From positions 154,767 through 218,766 of the forward strand of contig NZ_LJYG01000094.1 in the NCBI RefSeq assembly GCF_001440035.1: DNA of 64,000 nucleotides. Reading direction: 5' to 3'. The translations under genes were made by a program, and so were the position numbers. The DNA is from Bradyrhizobium manausense (GTDB lineage: Bacteria > Pseudomonadota > Alphaproteobacteria > Rhizobiales > Xanthobacteraceae). The notes below the pieces were generated by a model. The model was not told the DNA's origin. It worked only from the letters and a program-made list of their open reading frames with translations, and did no database searches. Of the stretch, positions 25,778 through 34,543 are shown piece by piece. The stretch's first letter is position 1; every line of letters starts with the position of its first letter.

Positions 25778-26182
25778 CTACCTGGTCCCTGCCGCTGGCC
25801 CGCCGACCGGCACCGAGATTCCCGACGATGCTCCCGCTCCCAATCCAGTTACATTGACATTCTGGGTGACAGGAGGGCGCTGGCCCATCTGTTTCGTCGG
25901 ATCACCGTTATCAGGAAGCTGATCGATCGGCTGTTGCGAATTGCCGTAACGCGTTACGGCAGCACCCACGCGACGCGCGTCGTATGCGATCCGGCGATCG
26001 CCGACATATCGCGGCCAGGGATGGATGGTATGAGTGACGGCGTTCACCTCCTTGGCGTTGCCGGCACTCATCGTGATGGTGTCGGAACGCTGGAAGTAGC
26101 GGTCCACCTCGTCATGACCGGCGAGGCCGTAACATCCGCCGAGCAGGATGGGCGCGAACACAGCCAGGTATCTGATGATCAT
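25778..26182 (-). CDS. Small lipoprotein of the Tad locus (CpaD position)
   Basis: A 134-residue protein with a lipobox (ILLGGC; Cys17), the phrase DEVDRYFQRSDTITMSAGNA, and a conserved-looking HTIHPWPRYVGDRRIAYDARR. The C-terminal 45 residues are Gly/Pro/Val rich and low complexity. It lies 12 bases after the secretin gene, where other loci have cpaD, but is shorter than CpaD and I cannot confirm homology. Probably an outer-membrane partner of the secretin. Confidence 0.7.
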   Translation of the reverse strand: MIIRYLAVFAPILLGGCYGLAGHDEVDRYFQRSDTITMSAGNAKEVNAVTHTIHPWPRYVGDRRIAYDARRVGAAVTRYGNSQQPIDQLPDNGDPTKQMGQRPPVTQNVNVTGLGAGASSGISVPVGGPAAGTR

Positions 26183-26194
26183 CTCGCGCGTCCT

Positions 26195-27844
26195 CTAGTT
26201 GAGGGTTTTGACGACCGGCTGGTCGGCAGCAGAGGCTGGAGCCACGACGGGCGCCCTGATTTCGGGAGCGATGATATGTCCGTACGGTCCCTTCACCTCG
26301 CCACCGGAATTGACGTAGTCATCGTAGCGCTTGCGAACTTCCATCTGGCCGTTGAGGAAGAAATCGACGTCGTTAGCCGGCAGGCGCGAGTCGAGTGGCG
26401 AAGCCAATTGCTGACCGGGCGCCGCCGGCGCCACCAGGCGCGGCGTCACGATGATCACCAGATCCGTTTCTTCCTGCTGGTACGATTTGCTGCCGAACAG
26501 GGTTCCAAGTACGGGCACCGAGCCGATCCATGGCAATTGCGACACGTCCTGCCGGTTGCGCGTCTGGAGCAGGCCGGCAATTGCAAAGCTCTGGCCATCG
26601 CGTAATTCGACCGTGGTGCGGGCGTCGCGTCGGGTAAGTGCCGGCACGGTGGTGCCCTGAATGGTAATCGCATTGGTGAAATCAAGCTCGCTGACCGACG
26701 GCTCAACCCGAAGGTTGATCACGCCGCGCGAGAGCACGGTAGGGACGAAGGCGAGCTCAACACCGAACTTCTTGTAATCGATCGTGATGGTGGGAAAACC
26801 ATTAGTCGTCTGAGTCGGGATGGGAACTGGAAACTCGCCGCCGGCCAGGAAGCGGGCGGCATCGCCGGAAAGCGTGGTCAAGTTGGGCTCCGCCAGCCGG
26901 CGAGCCAATCCCTTGGTTTCCAACGCCGAAATCAACAAGTCCACCGAGCCGCCGTTGCTTGTTCGGACGATGCTGGTCAACAAGCTTCCGAACGGTATCG
27001 GAGCCACACCGCCCGCGGTGCCAATAAGGGTATTCAATGTTCCGAGTACCGGAAGACTGCCGGTCGGGGGATCGCCGACAGGTCCTCCCCCAGCACCGAG
27101 GGGACCGTTGGCGGTATTGATACCACCGATCGGAGCTCGACCGGCGCGTGTCACACCCCCCAACCCGGTATTACCGACGTTCGTGCCATTGGCATTGGCC
27201 GCATAAAGGTTCACACCGAGGTCGCGGCCAGCCTGCCTAAAGACCTCGAGAAAGCGCACCTCCAGCATCACCTGCTGCGGGGCCGCGACGCTCATTGCGT
27301 TGACGACAGTGCCTCCCTTCGCAACCGTGCTGGTGGCGATCGCCATGGCCCGCTCGGCCGTAACCGCGTCGGCCGCCGTTCCGCTGAGGACCACTTGCCC
27401 CTCGGAAGCGGAGACGCGGATCCCGTTCCCGCCAGTGCTGCTGCGGATGTTCTGCTGGAGATTACCGGTATCGATCACGACCTCGACGTCGAGAATGCCG
27501 ATCTGCTTCATCGAGGAGTCGAGCAGGATGACATTGGTGGTGCCGGTCTGCTTGCCCTGGACGTAGATCAGGTGATCGCTGAGCGACTTCACGTCGACGA
27601 TGTCAGGCGAGCCGGCCACGATGGTCGCGAAGGCCGTATCGACCTTGAACGTACGCGACTTGTTGACGACGACCTTGACCCGCTGGACGTCATTCATTTC
27701 GCTGACGAACACCCCGCCCGAGGTATTCCGCCGGTCAGCCGCAGTTGCGCGATCACCGGAATTCAACACCGTCAGCGCAGCAGCCAGGACGCTCAAGGCG
27801 AGGAGCCCTGCTCCCGTCCAACTCGAAACGCGACCGCCATCCAT
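26195..27844 (-). CDS. cpaC: Type II/Tad secretin (CpaC/RcpA)
   Basis: A 549-residue outer-membrane secretin through which the Flp pilus passes. The start at 27844 (MDGGRVSSW) is taken because a signal-peptide-like hydrophobic run follows at 9-28 and a GGGGGGAAA site precedes it; the longer frame to 27949 adds a charged non-family stretch. The N-terminal pilus/secretin domain (VNKSRTFKVDTAFATIVAGSPDIVDV) and BON-like region come first. The C-terminal secretin domain (LRVEPSVSELDF, LTRRDARTTVELRDGQSFAIAGL) ends with the SLPWIGSVPVLGTLF-type motif. A Gly/Asn/Pro-rich insert lies about 220-290. Confidence 0.92.
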   Translation of the reverse strand: MDGGRVSSWTGAGLLALSVLAAALTVLNSGDRATAADRRNTSGGVFVSEMNDVQRVKVVVNKSRTFKVDTAFATIVAGSPDIVDVKSLSDHLIYVQGKQTGTTNVILLDSSMKQIGILDVEVVIDTGNLQQNIRSSTGGNGIRVSASEGQVVLSGTAADAVTAERAMAIATSTVAKGGTVVNAMSVAAPQQVMLEVRFLEVFRQAGRDLGVNLYAANANGTNVGNTGLGGVTRAGRAPIGGINTANGPLGAGGGPVGDPPTGSLPVLGTLNTLIGTAGGVAPIPFGSLLTSIVRTSNGGSVDLLISALETKGLARRLAEPNLTTLSGDAARFLAGGEFPVPIPTQTTNGFPTITIDYKKFGVELAFVPTVLSRGVINLRVEPSVSELDFTNAITIQGTTVPALTRRDARTTVELRDGQSFAIAGLLQTRNRQDVSQLPWIGSVPVLGTLFGSKSYQQEETDLVIIVTPRLVAPAAPGQQLASPLDSRLPANDVDFFLNGQMEVRKRYDDYVNSGGEVKGPYGHIIAPEIRAPVVAPASAADQPVVKTLN

Positions 27845-28282
27845 TCCGGTTTCCCCCCGCCGCCTTCTGCAGCTGTCCCGTAAATCTACGTCCTCGGCAG
27901 CCTCACAACTCCACCTCGCGCCCATCGTAGAGTTTACGGTCTCTCCCACTACAAATCCGTTACCGTTATTTCCCGGCGCACATCAGTTGAGACGGAACCT
28001 TACCTCCCGCTCGCGCGGGACACCCCCAGCTGAGCTGCGAATGATGCGGCAGATCATCGTCCTTCATACCAACTGCGTGCAAGGAAAGACGTTTGCCGCA
28101 GTGCCGCAAGACCCGAAAAACCTTACGGATGTTGCCCCCGCGCACCACTTTTCCGTCGGTCAGGAGGTATTGCACGCAGGCGTGGAAGATCGGGTTCCGC
28201 TGCCGGCCCTTGCCCGCTGCTGCGTGGGCCACCAGACCTGATCCTGATGATCTTTGTCGGCACCGCATGCAGGCCGGCGCCG
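27845..28282 (-). other. 438-base gap inside the pilus locus
   Basis: It separates the TadE-like gene from the secretin gene. A 100-codon minus-strand frame (27966-28268) matches nothing I know and has no good ribosome site. A GC-rich hairpin (TCCCGC/GCGGGA, 28005-28020) has no T-run. The part next to cpaC is A/T richer and may hold a promoter for cpaC, the lipoprotein and tadD. Confidence 0.4.
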
Positions 28283-28702
28283 CTAAAACGGAATGCTCGT
28301 GGAGGCGCTCGGCGCGTTCAATCCCGTGCCCCAGATCGGCATCAGCATCTTAAAGTTTGCTTGGGAAGCTGTAACCGTCAAATTGTTGCTGCTGGACCCA
28401 GCGGTCATCGTCGGCGTGAGACCACCGAAATACAGGAAAGGCGCAACATTTTGCCTCTGTGGGTCAGGCAGGTAGGTATTGATATCGATACAGCCGGAGG
28501 GCGCCGTGTTGTTGGTTACGTTAGGTGTGTAGCACTTGATCATCGTTGCCCGGGCGCCGGCGCTCGCGAGCGTCCGCAAGGATTGCATGGTGATCGCATA
28601 GCGTCCGAGGTCGAAGATGGCGAATATCAATGTGAAAAACGCTATGAAGACGAGGACAAATTCGAACGCCGCGGCACCGCGATTGTCGAGCTTTCTCATC
28701 AT
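28283..28702 (-). CDS. TadE-like minor pilin
   Basis: A 139-residue TadE-family pseudopilin. The N-terminus reads MMRKLDNRGAAAFEFVLVFIAFFTLIFAIFD: a positive leader, G-A processing site, glutamate at +5 and a membrane helix. The rest is exposed, with two cysteines in a Thr/Asn/Pro-rich segment. ATGATGA at 28702 overlaps the stop of the TadG gene, so the longer frame to 28807 is rejected. Confidence 0.85.
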   Translation of the reverse strand: MMRKLDNRGAAAFEFVLVFIAFFTLIFAIFDLGRYAITMQSLRTLASAGARATMIKCYTPNVTNNTAPSGCIDINTYLPDPQRQNVAPFLYFGGLTPTMTAGSSSNNLTVTASQANFKMLMPIWGTGLNAPSASTSIPF

Positions 28703-30117
28703 CGCACCAAAGCGACAACTTGGGTGTAAGCGATAGGACCACACCCTTGCGTACTCAGGAAGCCGCCGCCGCTCATGGTGAGCGTTTTGGCGATCACCTC
28801 TGAACACGTCGTGTTCGAACTTTGAGTCCCTCCGTTCCAGGTCACGTCGACCTTTGGGAAATACGTCGCTCCCCCAAGTGCGACCGTACCACCACCGTTG
28901 ATCGTGACAGCATTCTTGGACTTCGTCGGCGCCTGATCATCGATCAAAACGCCGTTCAGATCTGACGAAAAACTGTTGGTGACGGGAGCAGAGAGAGCGA
29001 CCGTGCCACCGCTGATGGAAAGGCTCGAATCCCCCAACAACACCAGGGTTACGCCCAGACCTGTGCCAGCAGGCGGCCACTTTGTGCAGGCGTTGCAGGT
29101 GACTGTTCCGCCATTGATCTTTATTGTCGCATTGTAAAAGACGTACGTGCCGGGAGCGAAATCCAGCCAGTCCCCGGTCGTCACGCTCAGGCTTCCGTAC
29201 GCCCCCGTGGCAGGGGGAGCATTCGGGGACGCCGTAAAACAAGTCTTGGTGCCGGCGGGCGGCGCTGGCGAGGTGGGACACGATGTTAGCTTTGTTTCTG
29301 GATTGGAGCTGCCAGTCCTGCTGTTGAACGATTCGCTGTCCAGCTTGCTAAGTGGATTGGTTGCGTTCGGCATGAAATAGTTGTGCGTCACGCCAGGATT
29401 GCTACAGGTCCCTGAAGGGGTGCAGCCACTTACACCATAAATGGCCCATCCCGAACCCGTGAAAGTTGGCGTGCTGGCAAACTGAACGGTGGTGTCCGAC
29501 ATCATCCCGCAGCCAGTTCCGTTGTTGCTGAGGTTACCACCGAGCTTGAGCGCGCCCGTGTCAGGCCCGAGTGCCAACGCACACAGCTTCGTCGGGTTCT
29601 GGACCAAAGCAATGGCTTGGGCGGGGATGGTGACGGTTTTAAAACCCAGCACTGCCGCCAGGTAGGCCGGCTGTTGCTGCCTGACTATGGCGCGAACAGC
29701 ATTACCGGTGCCTGCAGGGGGCGTTGTGAACGTGCCCGCATTGGAGTCGCCGACATAATCGCCGATATCGATCTGCACGACCCGCGAGATTCCGCTCGGA
29801 AGACTCGTCGCACACCGGCTGTCGGGATAGGCCGTGTTGTCCGCTGGACTTGAGTTGCAAAACGCATTCTGTGCCGCGAATTCCTTGCCGCGATAATCCA
29901 CCGATTGTGGATCGCAGTTCGTCGCACCAGCTATCGTGCATGCAAGCCGCAAGGCGCCCGAATAGGCTGCCGCATCGGCCGCGTTCTGCGCGTTCTTCTG
30001 GGTGACGTACCACGATCCGGCCTCGGCCCCGAGCGAGACCACGCCGATGAGCGGCACGAGCGCGATGACTGTTGCAAATGCGACCGAGCCTCGTCGTGAG
30101 TGGAGCAGATCACGCAT
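28699..30117 (-). CDS. TadG-like pilus assembly protein with beta-rich C-terminal domain
   Basis: A 472-residue protein starting MRDLLHSRRGSVAFATVIALVP. The first 60 residues are a TadG-type N-terminal anchor (GAEAGSWYVTQKNAQNAADAAAYSGAL), shared by proteins of Tad loci. In place of a von Willebrand A domain, the remaining 350 residues are Gly/Ser/Thr/Asn rich with several Cys and repeated short strands (INGGTV, ISGGTV, INGGGTVALGG, MSGGGF), as in a beta-helix or stacked-strand fold. It may be a surface-exposed tip or adhesive component. The longer frame to 30342 overlaps the TadE gene and is not used. Confidence 0.8.
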   Translation of the reverse strand: MRDLLHSRRGSVAFATVIALVPLIGVVSLGAEAGSWYVTQKNAQNAADAAAYSGALRLACTIAGATNCDPQSVDYRGKEFAAQNAFCNSSPADNTAYPDSRCATSLPSGISRVVQIDIGDYVGDSNAGTFTTPPAGTGNAVRAIVRQQQPAYLAAVLGFKTVTIPAQAIALVQNPTKLCALALGPDTGALKLGGNLSNNGTGCGMMSDTTVQFASTPTFTGSGWAIYGVSGCTPSGTCSNPGVTHNYFMPNATNPLSKLDSESFNSRTGSSNPETKLTSCPTSPAPPAGTKTCFTASPNAPPATGAYGSLSVTTGDWLDFAPGTYVFYNATIKINGGTVTCNACTKWPPAGTGLGVTLVLLGDSSLSISGGTVALSAPVTNSFSSDLNGVLIDDQAPTKSKNAVTINGGGTVALGGATYFPKVDVTWNGGTQSSNTTCSEVIAKTLTMSGGGFLSTQGCGPIAYTQVVALVR

Positions 30118-30125
30118 GGAAGCAC

Positions 30126-30557
30126 CTATTGGAAGCGCTCTGAGTAAAGCAGCGTGTATGTACAACTCGTGGGACACAGCACCGGTCGCCAGACAATCGG
30201 GGACAAGGTGACCGTTGTCGTGAATGAAAAATATTTCGGGGTAGCAATATTGCTCGACGAGCAGGCAACACGTGCGTCTCCGCATATCACCTGGATGTTG
30301 CTGATCGGATAGCCGGCGACTGTTGTCTGTAGCCCCGAGCAACAGATCACCGTCCCGTCAGGTCCGAGCGGATTATGGTACTGCAAGTATTGCCCGAAGC
30401 CGCGCAGCGCCGCCCAGGCGGAGCTAAACTGCAAGCCCGCGATGGCCACCTCGGCGAGCGACATCAGCAGGAACGCCACCAGGACTGGATAGACGATCAA
30501 TGTCTCAAGCGCGACGGCACCGCGCTGATCCGCCATGAAAGACTTCTTGTGGCTCAT
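30126..30557 (-). CDS. tadE: TadE-like minor pilin
   Basis: A 143-residue TadE-type pseudopilin. The leader MSHKKSFMADQRG is followed by AVALETLIVYPVLVAFLLMSLAEVAIAG, with the TadE glutamate five residues after the probable cleavage. Cysteine pairs in the exposed part (ICCSG, CPTSC) suggest disulfides. The start at 30557 has GAGGTGGGG; a GTG three codons earlier is weaker. It is 8 bases upstream of the TadG-like gene. Confidence 0.85.
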   Translation of the reverse strand: MSHKKSFMADQRGAVALETLIVYPVLVAFLLMSLAEVAIAGLQFSSAWAALRGFGQYLQYHNPLGPDGTVICCSGLQTTVAGYPISNIQVICGDARVACSSSNIATPKYFSFTTTVTLSPIVWRPVLCPTSCTYTLLYSERFQ

Positions 30558-30613
30558 GAGCCCCACCTCGACCGATACTCACGGTTCTGGGTCGTCGACC
30601 GGATCAATAGCAC

Positions 30614-31261
30614 TCACCAAACATGCGGGATCAATCTCCAGCGCGAGGTCTCGTAACTGGAATATTCAGGACAGTTGCGTCGGAGCAGGTCCTCTTCGTA
30701 ATAAATCCGGCAAACCTGGACACCAATATGCAGGACGAGCAACGCTGCTGTCAGGGGCGTCGGATTTCTAAGCACCACACCCAAAACCGCGACTTCTTCC
30801 GCGAGGTAGAGCGGATGCTTGATCCATCGATAAGGGCCCGTTTGCACGACGTTGCGCGCCTGCGGCACCAAACTGAACGATCTGCCAAGATGTCTGATGG
30901 TGACCAGCATCATGATCATGCCGATCAGCACGCAAGCGGTGGATGCCAGGTTTGGCAACGCTTCGTCGGTCTTGCCGAAGAACGCGATCGTCCACGGCAT
31001 ATAGGTGCCGACGAACGCCGCGATCCTTGGGAGAAGACCGTCCGCCTGCGCCTTTGCTGGCGGCCGCGTGATGGTCAACAGCGCCAGCAGGACATAGAAG
31101 GTCGCAAGGCACACACTCGACAAGAGCGAGGGCCAAGGATCATGGGGCGACGAGCCAATCCTGATGGCGACGCCAAGTGCCAGCAACATGAACCACATGC
31201 CGCCGAACAGCTGCATCGTCCGATCGTAAGAGGAGGTTTTCGACAGGACAACGGTGCTCAT
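30614..31261 (-). CDS. ICMT/PEMT-family integral membrane methyltransferase
   Basis: A 215-residue polytopic protein with about five hydrophobic segments. The C-terminal half has the isoprenylcysteine-carboxyl-methyltransferase-type SAM-binding pattern: ARNVVQTGPYRWIKHPLY, then QVCRIYYEEDLLR and YSSYETSRWRLIPHVW. Members methylate lipids or protein carboxyl groups at the membrane; the substrate here is unknown. It lies 2 bases after tadC and 56 before tadE, so it is inside the pilus operon. Modification of a pilin, pilus lipid environment or a surface lipid is possible. This gene is not part of the standard Tad set. Confidence 0.8.
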   Translation of the reverse strand: MSTVVLSKTSSYDRTMQLFGGMWFMLLALGVAIRIGSSPHDPWPSLLSSVCLATFYVLLALLTITRPPAKAQADGLLPRIAAFVGTYMPWTIAFFGKTDEALPNLASTACVLIGMIMMLVTIRHLGRSFSLVPQARNVVQTGPYRWIKHPLYLAEEVAVLGVVLRNPTPLTAALLVLHIGVQVCRIYYEEDLLRRNCPEYSSYETSRWRLIPHVW

Positions 31262-31263
31262 GG

Positions 31264-32172
31264 CTATTTACCGAAGCTGGCAAACGAACGTACTAGATGC
31301 AGAATGGGGCTTCCTCCCAAGATGACGAACATGGCCGGAAGCAGGAACAGGACCATGGGAATGGTCAGCTTGGCGCCCAACTTGTGCGCTCTTTCTTCCA
31401 GCTTGGTAATGCGTTCACGCCGCAGGTCGACAGCGATGTTCCGCAGAGCCTGGCCGACTGGCGTTCCGTATTGCAGGCTTTGAGCGATCATGGTGCCGAA
31501 CCGACGAAGCCCGTCTGACGTGGATCCCAATTTCTCGAAGGCGTCGCTGCGGTTTGGCAGTATCCTGAGATCATCAAGAAGACCGTGCAACACCCGGGCT
31601 ATCGAGGGATTGGTCTCGTTCATTTCTTGCGCGACACGTGCCAGCCCGCTCTCCAGGCCCATTCCCGCTTCGCTGCACACAACCAGCAAATCGATCATAT
31701 CTGGCGTGCCCAGCCGAACAGCAGCATCAAACCGCCGCTTCAGCACCCCCAGTATCAATCGCGGCGCTACAATTCCGATCGCCAGGCCCATGAGGGTGAA
31801 GACCAACACATCCGTCGGTGCCTTTCCCGAGAGCTGAGCGGCCCCCCCGGCGATAATTGGGCACAGGAACATGCTGACGGTTTTGATACCGATCCAGGTC
31901 GGCAAGGTTCGATGATGATTGAAACCTGACGATTGAAGGATGGCTCGCAGTTGATCCAGATTTTCCTCGGCGTAGAAGCGGCGCCACCGCATGCCGAGCG
32001 ATGAAACCCAACTGGTCATGTCCTTGAAAGTTGCCGCCTCGCCGGCAATTCCCAGCACGGCGCTTGACACACGCGCGTCCAATTCGCGCAGGTGTATTTC
32101 GCGGATGATCAACAGGCTCGTCGCAGTCCCAGCTGCTATTGCGAGGGCCACCAGACCGAGACCAAACGTCAT
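31264..32172 (-). CDS. tadC: Tad inner-membrane platform protein TadC
   Basis: A 302-residue type II secretion F-domain protein. The start at 32172 (MTFGLGLVAL) overlaps the tadB stop as ATGA. Membrane segments lie near 5-22, about 90-135 and at the C-terminus (IPMVLFLLPAMFVILGGSPILH). The F-domain DMIDLLVVCSEAGMGLESGLARVA and GTMIAQSLQYGTPVGQALR are typical. With TadB it forms the platform driven by the TadA ATPase. Confidence 0.92.
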   Translation of the reverse strand: MTFGLGLVALAIAAGTATSLLIIREIHLRELDARVSSAVLGIAGEAATFKDMTSWVSSLGMRWRRFYAEENLDQLRAILQSSGFNHHRTLPTWIGIKTVSMFLCPIIAGGAAQLSGKAPTDVLVFTLMGLAIGIVAPRLILGVLKRRFDAAVRLGTPDMIDLLVVCSEAGMGLESGLARVAQEMNETNPSIARVLHGLLDDLRILPNRSDAFEKLGSTSDGLRRFGTMIAQSLQYGTPVGQALRNIAVDLRRERITKLEERAHKLGAKLTIPMVLFLLPAMFVILGGSPILHLVRSFASFGK

Positions 32173-33101
32173 AGTGTTGTTTCCCTTCTGACCATCCAAC
32201 TGATCACCACGGCTCCGACAAGCACCGAGGCGACCGCGTAAGCCAGCAGCTTGTTTCCGACTGGATCGGTGAACAACAGATCAACCGTTTGCGGATTGGC
32301 CGCGTATAGGACTCCGCCGCCGATCAAGGGCGAGACTGTCAGTGCGCGTGAGGAAAAGATCACCTCTCCCGCCAACGCCTTGGCTCGAGCAGCCAGCGCA
32401 ACACGCTGTCTCACAGTCTCTCCCAGGTTCTGTAAGGTTTCGGCCAGGCTGCCGCCGGACTTCAATTGAACTGCAAGTGTCACTGCAAACATCGCATACT
32501 CTTGGACTTGTGTTCGTCGATAGACAGCTTGGACCGCCTCCTCCGGAGGTCTCCCCAGACTCACTTCGCTGCATACGATGGCAAACTGCCCAGCCGTTGG
32601 TTCCGGCATGTCGCGCGCGAGGGCGCGAAATGCTTCGTTCACAGGCAGGCCCGTTCGAACTGTACTTGTCACCAACTGGATGGCATCCGGCAGCTGCCGA
32701 AACAGTCGAAGGGCGAAGCGACGTTGCTGCCATCCGAACAGGCCTCGCATCACGATGATGGCTACGATTGCGGCGACGATGGACGCGTAAACAAGGGGAT
32801 ATCCCAGCTGGCTATTCGCATAAAAGATTGCCGCTGCCGCGAGGGCGCCCGCAAGCAACACATAGGCCGGATGCCAGGCGTAAGGTATCTCGGGCCTGTA
32901 ATTGGCGAGGCGATAGAGAAGCAGAGACCGGGACCCAGTCTCCGAACGGCGAATGGATGGCAAGCTAGCTGGATGTGAATCCGGCAGGGAAACCGCAAGC
33001 TGGCGATCGAAGCGTCTTTCCCGAGCGTCGAGCCACAACGAAATCGCTGCTGCGCACATCGCAAGCGCCAGAACGGCGACGATCACGGACTCCGGCATCA
33101 T
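32169..33101 (-). CDS. tadB: Tad inner-membrane platform protein TadB
   Basis: A 310-residue T2SSF-domain protein: an N-terminal membrane helix, two central segments (about 80-120), the F domain (LPDAIQLVTSTVRTGLPVNEAF, LAVQLKSGGSLAETLQNLGETVR) and a C-terminal pair of helices. It overlaps both cpaF upstream and tadC downstream by four bases, so tight translational coupling is expected. Confidence 0.92.
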   Translation of the reverse strand: MMPESVIVAVLALAMCAAAISLWLDARERRFDRQLAVSLPDSHPASLPSIRRSETGSRSLLLYRLANYRPEIPYAWHPAYVLLAGALAAAAIFYANSQLGYPLVYASIVAAIVAIIVMRGLFGWQQRRFALRLFRQLPDAIQLVTSTVRTGLPVNEAFRALARDMPEPTAGQFAIVCSEVSLGRPPEEAVQAVYRRTQVQEYAMFAVTLAVQLKSGGSLAETLQNLGETVRQRVALAARAKALAGEVIFSSRALTVSPLIGGGVLYAANPQTVDLLFTDPVGNKLLAYAVASVLVGAVVISWMVRRETTL

Positions 33102-34543
33102 ATTTGCCTCATCGCCTCGGCCCAGACGCCATCCAGCCCGTAATAGACAAGACGACTCTTGAATTTCGGGGTAGCAAGGTTGGACCTATAGGTGCCGGAT
33201 AGTCGCCCATGCACATCCTCCTCCTGGTACTCGAAGGCTGCGATGTCATTGGTGGTGATCACCTCGCCCTCCAGGCCGATGACCTCGCTGATCTGAACGA
33301 TACGGCGCTGTCCGTCCCGCATCCGTTCGACCTGCACAATGAGATCCAGTGCAGCGACGATCTGAGCTCGAATGGCGCGCGACGGTAGATTGACCTGTCC
33401 CATCTGGACCATGTTTTCGATGCGGGTCAGGGCATCCCGGGTACTATTCGCGTGGACCGTGGAAATCGAACCGTCATGGCCGGTGTTCATCGCCTGCAGC
33501 ATGTCGAAAGCTTCCGCACTGCGGACCTCGCCAACGACGATCCGGTCGGGCCGCATGCGCAGGGCATTCACCAGCAGATCCCGTTGCGTCACCTGCCCTG
33601 TGCCTTCCAGACTGGGAGGCCGGGTCTCCAGGCTAATCACGTGCGGCTGCTGAAGCTGCAACTCTGCCGCATCTTCGATCGTGACAATGCGTTCGTTGTG
33701 ATCGATGAATTGACTCATCGCGTTCAAGAGCGTCGTCTTGCCGGATCCCGTACCGCCGGAAACCAGAACATTGAGCCGGGACCGGGCGGCGATCTCCAGC
33801 AGTTGTCCGATGGCCGCGGTCATTGAGCCATTTTCAATCAATCCGGCGATATCCAGGCGGCGACTTGGAAATTTCCGGATGGAGATGCACGGACTATGGA
33901 TCGCAAGCGGCGGCAGGATGATGTTGACGCGGCTGCCATCCAGCAGGCGACAATCCACCATCGGACTGGATTCGTCGACGCGCCGGCCGACCTGCGCGGC
34001 AATTTTCTGAGCGACGGAGGTGATGTGATCATTGTCGCGGAATCGCACCGCAATTCGTTCCAGCCTGCCGTTTCGCTCCACGTAAACGTTACTCGGACCG
34101 TTCACCATGATATCGCTGATCGATTGATCCAGCAGCAGCGGACGAAGCGGCCCGTAGCCCGTCATGTCGTCGGCAATCTCGTCCGCAAGCTGAAGCTGCT
34201 CGCGCCCCGACAGCTCGAGCCGTTCCTGGTTGGCGATTTGATGGATGATCTCTTCGATCTGCCGCCGAAGAACCTCGCGCGAAACGGTTGCGGCCACCGA
34301 TGGCTCGATCTGCTCAATGACCCGTTCACGCAACGAAGCCGGTATCAGCGGATGGTGGATCGGGAGTTCGTCGCGCTTGGGCGCGGATGCGAACACGTTT
34401 GAGGCGGGTGGAGGCCCGCTCGGTCCGGATGCGGCAACGTTGGGCATCGACAGAGGCGAGCCTGTCGCAGGACCAGGCAGCTCAGTCCCCAAAGCAGCTA
34501 CGAAAATGGGCGCGTCGTCATCACGCCTGCCGAACTTTTTCAT
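33098..34543 (-). CDS. cpaF: Tad pilus assembly ATPase (TadA/CpaF)
   Basis: A 481-residue VirB11-like secretion ATPase that powers Flp pilus extrusion. The disordered N-terminus (1-75) is Pro/Ala rich. The core has the Walker A VSGGTGSGKTTLLNA near 260-270, Asp box (IVTIEDAAELQL), Walker B-like RPDRIVVGEVRSAEAFDMLQAMNTGHDGS and the His box (STVHANST). The start at 34543 (MKKFGRRDDD) overlaps the cpaE stop; a longer frame to 34576 is not needed. Confidence 0.95.
   Translation of the reverse strand: MKKFGRRDDDAPIFVAALGTELPGPATGSPLSMPNVAASGPSGPPPASNVFASAPKRDELPIHHPLIPASLRERVIEQIEPSVAATVSREVLRRQIEEIIHQIANQERLELSGREQLQLADEIADDMTGYGPLRPLLLDQSISDIMVNGPSNVYVERNGRLERIAVRFRDNDHITSVAQKIAAQVGRRVDESSPMVDCRLLDGSRVNIILPPLAIHSPCISIRKFPSRRLDIAGLIENGSMTAAIGQLLEIAARSRLNVLVSGGTGSGKTTLLNAMSQFIDHNERIVTIEDAAELQLQQPHVISLETRPPSLEGTGQVTQRDLLVNALRMRPDRIVVGEVRSAEAFDMLQAMNTGHDGSISTVHANSTRDALTRIENMVQMGQVNLPSRAIRAQIVAALDLIVQVERMRDGQRRIVQISEVIGLEGEVITTNDIAAFEYQEEDVHGRLSGTYRSNLATPKFKSRLVYYGLDGVWAEAMRQI

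Noticed and set aside
28005-28020. Intrinsic terminator between the TadE-like gene and cpaC
   Set aside because: Six-pair GC hairpin but no T-run on either side in the direction of transcription.
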